Of a DNA stretch of 64,000 nucleotides, positions 23,101-32,709 are shown piece after piece. The notes below the pieces were generated by a model, which saw only the letters and a program-made list of their open reading frames with translations, did not search any database and was not told the DNA's origin. The stretch lies in NCBI GenBank assembly GCA_013368375.1, contig JAACJP010000006.1, forward strand, positions 744,001-808,000, read 5' to 3'. The stretch comes from Tricholomella constricta (taxonomy: Eukaryota; Basidiomycota; Agaricomycetes; Agaricales; Lyophyllaceae). Both the position numbers and the translations under genes were made by a program. The first letter of the stretch is position 1; each line of letters opens with the position of its first letter.

Positions 23101-25162
23101 AGGACTTTCAAAGTTTCTGGCTTACTGTTTGTCCCTTGATGGAGCTTCCGTTGACCGCGAGGTCTCCGAGGTATGCTAACAGCTTTTGGGCACGGTTCTG
23201 GCTCTGCACGAGCTTGAAGAGATCGGGAGTGTCGTCGATGAACTACAGATGGAGTGAGGTCAGATGTCCAGAGAGTGCAGTAGACCAACTATACTGACAG
23301 TCGTCCAAGTCTTGCCTCCAATGAAGATGTCATGGGTGAGTAGACGGAAAAGGAAAGGAATGTTGGTTTTGACACCACGGATACGGAATTCCACAAGGGC
23401 GCGAAGCATCTTGCGACGGGCCACTTCATAAGTAGTCCCGCTAACCGTGCATTTGACCAGCAAGCTGTCATAATGGGGCTGGAAACCGTCAGAGTTGGGT
23501 CAGCATGAGGAGATACCTGTTCAGAAGCCCACTGACTGTGATCTGTGCTCCCGCAAAGCCAGAGCTAGCATCGAGGCGGACACCATTGCCGCCCGCGCTG
23601 CGGTAGACTTCGATTTTTCCAGTATCAGGCTGGAAGTTCTGCGACGCATCTTCAGTGGTGATACGGCACTGAATCGCAAAGCCGCGTTTCGTGATGGCGT
23701 CCTGAGTGAGGCCGAGCTGGGGAAGAGTGGCGCCAGCAGCGATCTGGATTTGCGCAGCGACGATGTCGATACCAGTGATCTCCTCTGGAAAAGTTGTGGA
23801 GGCTTGTAGGTATTATTAAACATATCGACGCACCAGTGATAGTATGCTCGACTTGGATACGAGGGTTAATCTCGATGAAGTAGTGTCTGCCCATCTGGTC
23901 GACCAAGAACTCCGCAGTTCCCGCGTTCCTGTATCCTACGCTCTTCGCGAGCTTGATGGCGTCGCTCAGGATCGCTTGTCTGACCTCCTCTGGCAAGTGA
24001 GTGGCTGGTGCGACTTCCACAACCTTCTGGTGACGCCGCTGTACGGAACAGTCACGCTCAAAGAGATGGATAGTGTTTCCCTGAGCATCAGCAAGGATCT
24101 GCACCTCGATGTGACGCGGGCGTTCGAGGAAGCGTTCGATAAAAACGGTTCCATCGCCGAATGCAGACTTGGCCTCGCTGACGGCGCGCTCAAAGGAGTC
24201 CTTGAAGTTGGATTGTTCTCGGACCACACGCATGCCGCGACCACCACCACCCATGGCAGCCTTGATGATCACTGACCATGTTTCCAGCTGAGTCTCACAA
24301 AAGAGCAAATCAAGCTGGCGAGAAACCCACCTGGGAATCCGTATTCCTGGATAAAGGCTGCCCCATCGTTATAGCTCTCGACAGGACCTGGTGTTCCGGG
24401 AACAACAGGGACACCGACCTTCGTGGCTGAAGGTAGAAGTTTAGTTTTGTCCCCGAATCTCCGAAAAAAGAACGACTAACCAAGCGTACGGGCCTTGGTT
24501 TTGTCACCGAGCCCATCAATCACCTCTGGGGAGGGCCCAACAAATGCTAGACCAGCTTGCTCAACTTTCCTCGCAAATTCGGCGTTCTCAGCCAAAAATC
24601 CGTACCTTTAGGTGTGGATGATCAGCAAGGGTTGCATGGCCCTGAGTCGAATTAAACAACGCACCCCGGATGGATCATGTCCACCCCATGCTCGAGAGCA
24701 ACTTTGATGATCTCGTCCTGCGCAAGGTATGCACCGACGGGAGTGAGGCCCTTTCCAACCTGGTATGCCTCATCGGACTATATGACATCCCATGTATCAG
24801 GTCTACGGCGATCTTTCAGTCTGCCGAGATCGCACACCTTTTGACGATGGGCCGATAAGCGATCTTCATAAGAGTAGATCGCGACGGTGTGCATGGCCAG
24901 TTCATGAGCGGTCCGGAAGACACGAATCGCGATTTCCTGCAAGTTAAGACGTAAAATGTTACAGAGATGAATCCGAAGCAGTAGGGGAAGCGCATACACC
25001 ACGATTTGCAACAAGGATCTTTGTCAATGGCCCTCCGTGGCCAGCGGCCTTCCTTCTCATCGTTTGGATAGAATGAACAGGGGTTCCGGGCGTGCTGGGG
25101 GTCCCAGCGAAGAGCCCGGAAAGTCTGGGGGGATGCAGCGTTGAGGACTGCGGGGAAGTCAT
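20148..25162 (-). CDS. PYC: Pyruvate carboxylase
   Basis: A biotin enzyme that carboxylates pyruvate to oxaloacetate with ATP and bicarbonate (anaplerosis, cytosolic in fungi). The biotin carboxylase domain starts [20 protein letters not shown] and includes [32 protein letters not shown] (ATP-grasp loop), [20 protein letters not shown] and [11 protein letters not shown]. The carboxyltransferase domain has [19 protein letters not shown]. The biotinyl domain ends the protein: [20 protein letters not shown], then [20 protein letters not shown], then EIVH and stop at 20148-20150. Introns are numerous, at least 12. The chosen start (25162) follows an upstream frame that could add 26 residues (ATG at 25240). 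The Ser/Pro-rich leader before residue 45 is not a clear mitochondrial signal. The biotin-lysine codon lies on a 17-nt microexon, listed separately. Confidence 0.95.
20365..20381 (-). other. 17-nt microexon carrying the biotin-attachment lysine
   Basis: Read on the minus strand, the exon TCCTGAGTGCGATGAAG follows an acceptor ..CTAG and ends directly before donor GTGGGT. It supplies V(partial)-L-S-A-M-K. The next exon begins with the M of AMKM at 20311. Both neighbouring introns are short; the downstream one (20364-20312) is 53 nt. Phase is preserved on both sides, so the reading is consistent. Confidence 0.8.
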
Positions 25163-25984
25163 GGTTGTCGTCGTCGGGAGTAATCTCTGGTGGTGGCGGT
25201 ATTTAGGCGTTCGGGATTGGGAGCCGACAAGTGGATACAATTATTTGCAAATCACAGGATATCGATGGAAAATAGTACCTCGACGACAACAGCAATGGTG
25301 GTCGAGGTCAGAGAGGTGCTCGCAGTTATTCCCTGATTCTTTCCCGGATCCTGACTAGTAATATAACAAACATCTCCGACTACCGTGCTCCCGCTCAAAT
25401 TCCGTACCGTGTCGTAATGTATTCTCTCCCGGTTGTCCTCATGTGATACCGACAAAATCGATAGAAAATAGCTAATTTCCTTAAGGACTCCCGTAGGTTC
25501 CGGATTCACGAGCATTGCATCCGCCGCTCTGCCAAAATATCCTGATATTTAATCAAAGAATTTGCACGACCTCGACGACGGTTCCACCCTTTTCCCCGAG
25601 AAAGCGCGTCCCAGAGTTCTTGCCAACGCGCGTCCCGCGAACCTGGATGGATGGCGAACACGCGGCGTCGGCCAAAAGAAGTATTGGATTGACAGGGCCT
25701 GTCTTTATGCCAAGTCAAGGTACATCATCGCGGTCGTCCTCGTGTACAGTTTGCGGTGTTAAGCGCTAGGCTCCGCGCTTTCCATGGCCAGAGTGAAAAG
25801 GACACCTTGCGTTCGACAACGAACGCACTTCACTCTCTACATCTTCTACGGCTTGAGGAAGATGAGCGTAGCTAAGCAAGATACTCACAAGATCCGAGCC
25901 AAGGATGTCACTATAGATACAATAAGCAAGTCACTACAATAACAGCTGATGGTGAACAAACCACACCGAAGGTCCGTCTAAAAT
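25163..25984. other. Pyruvate carboxylase upstream region, no gene recognised
   Basis: This holds the promoter side of pyruvate carboxylase (an AT-rich GGCGGTATTTAGGCG segment lies about 40 bp upstream of the chosen start) and the 3' flank of the transporter gene. Frames at 25500-25770 on either strand lack recognisable motifs. Confidence 0.4.
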
Positions 25985-27580
25985 CTACCGCTTCTCAGTA
26001 AAAGACTGGTTGCGATTTACCAAAGGTATAAGTGTATCCGCCTCCTTTCGATGTTCCATCTTCTTCTGATTATTCTTCGCCACAGAGTATATGAGCCCCG
26101 CAAAAAATCCGACGCTTACAGCGGACACCGAGCCGGGCGTGACCGGATCCCCAAAAAACAGCATTCCAGATGCAGCGACAGGAAGTTTATTCAAAGCGCC
26201 GACCATGCTACAACCAAGGTCAATCAATCGCTAAGGTAAGTGACGAGGAGCAAGCCCACCTGTACGTTGTACTGTTCGTTACTCTGATACACCAAGCCGT
26301 CGTGTATGAAATTCCCACCGCTGCAGCTCCAGAGAAAGCGATGGCTGTCAAAAGGAATGCCCGGGTCTCCTGAGGGCTGATCATGCGATGTCACACTCTG
26401 ACAGAATAGTCTGAAGATAGACTCACAAGTTCATCGCAAGGCTCTCCTCCCGCCAATCCTCCACCGCGAGTGAGCAAACGGCCAAAACGGGTATACATAG
26501 CAGGTTGTTATAAAACATGGAGTCCCAGTCCGAGAACCCTGTTGCTTTTATCCGCTTTCGCATAGCGAGTACCTATGTGCCGCGCTGGTCAGCCAGAGAG
26601 ACACATTCCCGTAATAGCGCTCACGTAGGCTGCGCTCGTCAGGCAATTGACCAGCATCCACAAGTAACCAATATTAAGCTCGTGGCCGCCTCCAGTGAAC
26701 GACTCCACATTCGTGGCTCTATCGACCGGCGACATGGAGCTTGCCAACGCGTTTGAAACGTCTGCCCACGCCGCAATTACAGACGATATTACCTGTACAG
26801 AGATCAGAGCCAAACTCCAAATATTTTCAAGAGGCGCACCATGATAATGAACGAAACGAAAGTCAAGCCAGTAACACGACCATCAAACCAGATGACCTCC
26901 CCATATGCCTAAGTGGTCATTATTAAATTAGCAGACACGGCTGAATCATAAAGCGAGCCATACACACGATGAGAATTATGGTCAAATTTTTGAAAATTGT
27001 ATAAACGGGTATGCTTAGGAATTGCTACCGGACACAACGCCTATTAGCTGAATGTTGGATGATCATAAATGCCATTAGGGGTTCACTCACTAGACTTTTT
27101 GAACCGGTATATATGACGCTCACAAGCAACGCGCTAATGGGAAACCAAGCCTTCGCGTCTTTGAAATCGAATGGCCGGAACCTTATGAGGCGAGTCTTCT
27201 TCGCTGCCAGCACGCATGAAACGCAGACCGTGGACTGCATCGCCAGCAGTAGAAAGTTCATGGAGAAGTCGGCACCCGATACAACGAACTACAGCATTCA
27301 ATACGGTTCCATGAATCGGTCTGTGAAAGGTCAATATAGCACACCTTGTTTACCACCGTCATTAAAATAGAAGCGCAGCAGTAACACAATATCGGTGGCA
27401 CTGTTTCCAATAGTCAGACGGATGACTTGCTGCCAGACACGATAATAACACACCTGCCGATCCATGCACCTCCTTCAACGCGCCCGTCGCCAGTGCCTTC
27501 TTCACCTCCGCCACGTCCTCTTCCATTTTATCCCGGATGCTCATCGGTGGCAGTCGAGGGTGTGATGGCCCACAGTTCAC
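25985..27580 (-). CDS. VRG4: GDP-mannose transporter (Vrg4 type)
   Basis: A Golgi nucleotide-sugar transporter that exchanges GDP-mannose for GMP, feeding mannosylation of glycoproteins and lipids. The cytosolic N-terminus is acidic ([19 protein letters not shown]). It is followed by [115 protein letters not shown] and the diagnostic [20 protein letters not shown] near the C-terminus (GALNK motif for GDP-sugar recognition). The tail is short and basic/polar, ending SFTEKR and TAG at 25985-25987. About eight introns. The start could be 27580 ([12 protein letters not shown]) or the internal ATG at 27544. The 5' end faces the PQ-loop gene across about 200 bp. Confidence 0.92.
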
Positions 27581-27781
27581 CAGGCCTGTTATAAGGAGTG
27601 TGTGGGTTGAGGAGCCAGAGCCTGTCGTAGACGGTCGTTAGAATTAAAGATGATAGGTATTATTTGCCCAGGATGAATGGAAATGGTTGTGGACGTGGTT
27701 GGCGGTTGTCAGCGGCGATGACGCTTTGACACGTGACGGCCTCCTCCTCCGCGCATCCATCTTGCCTTTCCTCTTGCACTC
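27581..27781. promoter_or_regulatory. Shared divergent promoter region
   Basis: About 200 bp separate the outermost start codons of the GDP-mannose transporter (-) and the PQ-loop protein (+), so both promoters must lie here or overlap. No TATA box was identified with confidence. The right half is C/T-rich (CTTGCCTTTCCTCTTGC), which is common near fungal transcription starts. Confidence 0.45.
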
Positions 27782-29003
27782 ATGCCTTCCTGGTTATCGA
27801 CGCTGGCCTCAATAGGTATGGCCGTGGGCCCACCTCTCGTATGCACGGCTACTGCTAACAGGTTAAATATCGCTGATTTGTTTCCGTCCTCAATTTAGGT
27901 GTACGTTGACCAGGCTGTGTCAATAATTCGAAAAAAGCGCGCCCCACTACTTCTCCAGGCTGCTAACCATCTACTTACTGCTCGGATCGCACAGGGATTC
28001 AACAGGCTTCTCCCGCGACGTCTGCGCTATCCTGTGATCATCACTACGTCTAGCAGACCAGCGCATCGTATTGACCTGTTGTCACTATCCCTAGACTGAT
28101 CGCCAATATTACAAGATGTTTCTTCTGGCTAGGGTGCGTGTTCAATCCTCAATATATAGCTGCTCGTCGTTGAATCAAATGCTCTCAGGGATCCTTTTGA
28201 GTTTGCGTTGCTCATCCAGTCGATCTTGATGATTTTGGCTCAGGTGCGAATCACCATGAGCATCGCCCCGGACTTCAATTTACCGCACTACTTCCCAGTT
28301 GGCGCTTCTCTACATCTGTATACTCTACCGCCCAAGAATCAGCCCAGAAAACCTCGGAGGATCGACGCGCCCACTCTCCTTCTGGCAATGGTATAGCTAC
28401 ACACAGTACATCGAGTTCTTGGCTGGGCTCATGTACGTCTTACAAACTTGCATCAATGTCTACTCGGTTAACACCTCATCCCAGTCTATGTCAGGCCATC
28501 CTCTTCCTCATTCTCGGCCGCTCGGAACTATTCGTGTCCCTCCTTGGATTCGTCGCGCTGGGACTTGAGAGCACGCTGCCCATACCCCAACTTATAAGGT
28601 AAAGGAGGCTTCGAGATTAAATCACGGTGCTCCTAATGCTCAGCTTCGAATAGCAACTACCGCCAGCGATCTTTATATGGCTTCCGGATGTCGACTCTCG
28701 TTGGCTGGGCGGGTGGAGACTCTTTCAAGTGCGGACCACCGTCCTCTCGTACTTTACATTTTCTCACAGCTGGTATAGAATGGTCTACTTCTTCATACAG
28801 AACTCGCCGCTTCAATTCAAAGTCTGCGCCGTATTCCAGCTATCGGTCGACTGTGGTAAGTATCATCTCCTCGACCTCGATCAACGTTCTCATTTGTCCT
28901 AGCAATCGTCATCCAGAGATGGCTGTATGGCAACGCGCCACCTGCGACCGCGTTGCTGGCTGATGACGACGAACTAGAGGAAGCTTTGGCCTTGGCTTCT
29001 TGA
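27782..29003 (+). CDS. PQ-loop repeat membrane protein (SLC66A2/PQLC1-like)
   Basis: A multi-span membrane protein of the PQ-loop (MtN3/SWEET-related) superfamily, whose members include lysosomal/vacuolar cystine and cationic amino-acid exporters. The spliced product begins MPSWLSTLASIGMAVGPPLV, then YVDQAVSIIRKKDSTGFSRD, LIANITRCFFWLGDPFEFAL, LIQSILMILAQ, LALLYICILYRPRISP, FLAGL, LGLESTLPIPQLISNYRQRS, LYGFRMSTLVGWAGGDSFK, TVYFFIQNSPLQFKVCAVFQ and LSVDCAIVIQRWLYG, ending DDDELEEALALAS. The second PQ motif (IPQLISNYRQRS) and the GDSFKT segment match the SLC66A2 subgroup. The first motif lacks the usual Gln. Introns begin at 27838 (acceptor at 27898) and recur at least five more times. The substrate is unknown. 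Confidence 0.85.
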
Positions 29004-30899
29004 ATCGCTCGTATAAGTATCTTAGACCATCAGATCATCTGGATTGCATCATTGAGCTTCACAACACCTTGGACGCGACGGTCATACCGGAGGAGTTGAT
29101 GATCATTTAAACCGCAAACTGAAGACTCATCAGGTAACGGTGTTACATAACTTTTGTTGGTAGCTGGAGCTGGCGGAACAGAGGCATGAGGGAAACGGAT
29201 ATGGTGGCCAGCGCTCATGCTCAAACTCTTAAGTCATCCGACCCTCGCTTACGTTCTTGAAGTCATAATACACAGAGTATCGCGGCCGCGCTGTCGCCAT
29301 CTATTATGCGGCCCGACACAATTCCTGGGGGGGTTCGCTTACATTCCCTGGCCTCGGACGCACCATCACTCAGTCCCTGTTTGTGGAGGCTCCCCCTACT
29401 CGTCTACGATACAAAAATATAAGCTCAGTCCTAATCTTGACAAGAGCCATTATCACCTCACAGACAATCGTCATCCTTTGCACCAGCTAAGTATCATCAT
29501 ATCTATACCGTCGAACTATGAGCGTGGGTGAGACGTTTTCGCTTGGATTATCTGGATTTCGACTTCATAATTCTCAAAGACGTGGTGGCACGCTGCTCGG
29601 CGATACCAACATCAGGCCTGACAACCAATCTCTTTGGCTTTGCTTTGAACTTGGACTATAAATAATAGGCACATCCTGAAAGGACGACTCGCACGTCTCC
29701 CTACCACCACCCCTCGGACCACCATCCCGCGTCCTAGGAATTCAAAGCACCATTTTCACAAGAGCCCGCAACCTGTGTCTCTCGTTACTGCTCTTCCTTC
29801 CTTTATGTTACTGTCGCAGGCCATGCCCATTCGACGGTCAAATGTCTTTACCCCAAATGCAACAGCTTCTCCAGACATCATTGATCCTTCCAGCACGAAT
29901 ACTCGGGCTGCTCAACACACTGGCTTACCAAATCATTCAGACCGCGATAATATCGAGCTTGGAAGAACATTGAAGGAGTTGATTCCGGGGAGTCAATGAG
30001 CCGGACGACTCCGACTTCCATGAATTGAATCTAGCAAAAGGAATAGAGACATGAACTAGAAACTTACCCCTCGAAAGGTGGACGTCCTGTAGAATCAAGG
30101 ACCGCAGATGACGTTGAGTGCATTAGCATAATATGTACTAGAACCCCGCTACGAGGCTGGAAGTGGAGTCTATTCATATCGTCAGCAACAGCGGCCGACA
30201 TCCGAGCCTTCTCCTCACAGCCTTGGCATATTTGCTTCTCTGACATGAGACAGGGATAACACAGAAACCTGCTTACGATGTTCTATAAAGTTGCACAGAT
30301 TTTGCGGCGGTTCTCTGGAGGACAGCGACATATCATTCGAGTGGCGCCACGGTGTGCAGTCACAACAATTTCCAATTACATACGGTATAATGTACAAGCC
30401 ACGATGGTAATATGCATCTGGTGCTTGGCCTACTGCTAGTGGACCTCAGTGGGCTCTGGTCGAACCTCGTCGAAAATCGATAGCATGGTCGAAAAGTGAC
30501 CAAAACACTGAGTAAGTCCGGACCTAGGAGAAAACCCTTGTGAACGTTCCCGACTCCCGGTTGCAATGATTTCCTAAGTTAAACGCAGTGTGTCTAAGTA
30601 GCGTTCATGCTCACGAGGTCTCGAATTCATTACCAGTCTGTTCTAGCACAACCTCGCAGTCCTTTGTAAGTAAATCATGGTCGGACAAACACTACCTTTT
30701 GATTTCTACCTTCTTGGGAAACCATGTTACTGTCGATAGGCGTCTCATCCTGTATTTTTTCCGCAGCGCAGCGAATTTACCGACGCCGAAATCGCTCGGG
30801 TGATGGATGCATCATCTCAACGATAGTAATGGAGTGGGTATCGGTTGTACAAGTCCGGGGATTTTACTTTTTAAACATGTAGAAGAAGCATTGACAGTC
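29004..30899. other. Gene-poor stretch, no recognised gene
   Basis: Short frames occur at 29030-29218 (minus, MSAGHHIRFPHASVPP...) and about 29805-29999 (plus, MLLSQAMPIRRSNVFTPN...). Neither matches a family I know. They could be small genes or noise. No transposon features or RNA genes were seen. Confidence 0.3.
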
Positions 30900-31790
30900 A
30901 TGACGAGGGGCGCTGCATCACGCGCACCTCCACCGCGACACAATATTTCACGCCCACACAGCGCCCACACAGAGCGCCCACAACACCCAGCACTGTCAGG
31001 GCTGTGAGTATCGAGCGCAGCGCCACGGCGGTCGTGACGGGCGGCGTGACGCTTGCGGGGTCCGTCGTCGGGCCGATGCGCCACACGAATGCGAGTATCG
31101 AAAAGGCGTGAAAGATCCTGAAAGTTGGTAAGCTACAGGGTGGGGACTTGCTAGACTGTGAAAGCCGCTGGAGGAAGAGCATGATCCATACGCCCACTTC
31201 ATCCCGCCACCGAGTGTATCGGATGCGTAAGGAACCGAAATTAAAATGGGAAATACACGCACCTTAGTTCACAGTACAGCGGGCTGCACAGAAAGGGACT
31301 AGCTACGCTCGCCGAAGTAGTACATGTATACGGGAGCGTAGAGGTTTCCGACGATGGCGCGGAACACAGCTAGAAACTCGAGGGTACCCGGGAGCTTGTC
31401 TCGCCGTCTCAATCTGAAATATTGTCGGTGCAACGCTGTGGGACACATTATGACGCGAAGAAAGAGAATAACGTACGTAAATCCGTGAGGCCGGGAAAGA
31501 GGTGGTGGAACGCACGTGAATAGGAACCCGCGAACGAAATGCGCCACTCGGAAACGCCGACGTAGGTCAGCCACGCGCCTTGTAAGGCTAGGATGGATTT
31601 TGGAAGTGGGAGGCCGAGCGTAGAGGGCCAGCCTGGCCGAAATAGTGGGTTGCCGCTGCAATGAAACTACAGTTCGACGGGGTTGGGCGACATAGGAAGA
31701 GTGCGATCGCGGCGCCGGCAGCGAGACGAGCGAGATGAGCTCGAATTCGATGTGTTGGGTGCTGCGTGCCGTGTGGCTGTCGTTGACCTA
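30900..31790 (-). pseudogene. Possible decayed or mis-modelled multi-span membrane protein
   Basis: Minus-strand fragments in different frames are hydrophobic: HIEFELISLVSLP next to GAAIALFLCRPTPSN (31770-31685), ALQGAWLTYVGVSEW (about 31590), TLEFLAVFRAIVGNLYAPVY (about 31350) and ALRSILTALTVLGVVGALCG (about 31000). The pattern of an N-terminal FELISLV helix, a glycine/alanine-rich helix, a Cys-containing loop and a helix starting ALQGAW recalls fungal MARVEL-like four-helix proteins. Adjacent helices are out of frame without obvious introns, so either decay or missed splicing is possible. A short tandem GCGCCCACACA-type repeat lies at about 30950-30985. Confidence 0.25.
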
Positions 31791-32709
31791 GACAGGGTTG
31801 AATGTAAGGGTTCCTAAAAAAGTTTGTGGCAGTAATGAGGTGCGCAGCGCTTGTACTTGAGTTTGAACGTCCATTCTGAAGTGGATCTGAATTTGGGCCG
31901 GAGGCCGTTGTGTTTGACAGGCCACTTCGTCAAAGTCGTGGAGGTACCGGTTGGCATCGTTGTCTTCGTCCAGGGAGTCAGAGAGTAGTATATCTGCAGG
32001 AAGAGGAGAAAAGGAAGAAGGATCGTCGGGAGGAGGGAGGAGGGAAAGGAGAAGCATCAACCGGTAATGGAGACCCTTGCAAGGCCGTTGGAAGACGGAG
32101 TAGACAGAGGCAAGGCTAGCGAGAATACTTTCGAAGCGAACGGCGGCGATGGATTGAAGTCCCCTGACGAAAAGTGTGGTTGCGAAAGCAATTTTCTGTG
32201 AGGAAAATAGGTCGCAGTGGTGGGAAGTATGCCCTCGCAGGTGTCTATGAGGCCACCATGTATGCAATTGCTGCGAATGGGGTCAAGACGACAAATAACT
32301 CACTGATACGGAACGTCGACTCAGGCTGATAGAAGATGGGATACACTCAAGGCCATAAATGTACTACATACGTTCGACACTGTTCGCATGCCTTTGTTTC
32401 GAAAATTCTACGGACGAATTTCAGCAACGTACGGCCATGAGGACGTAGCAGTGGTAGTCGCTGATCATCGGTGGTGGCTGGTGCGTACTATGTAAATCGA
32501 TTACCCACCGGGCCGATCGATCGCGACAGGTCTTGGCACTGGTTTTCGCCTCGTGCTCACCGTCGGCGACGACGAGCAGAGCATGTAGCGATAATAAAAT
32601 AAACTGATATAATAGAGACATCGGGGGTAGAGGGCGTGATGATTGTTGTTTGTGATGATCAGTTTATGGTGAGATAGTGTGCATTGAACACCAACATTGT
32701 TTCCCAGCA
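31791..32709. other. Upstream region of the CCCH/SMR gene
   Basis: A minus-strand frame of 159 codons (31788-32267) has Leu/Pro/Asp-rich low-complexity content and no recognisable domain; it is probably chance. A GATCGATCGCG sequence (about 32513-32523) matches part of the 14-bp palindrome at 15770. Confidence 0.35.
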
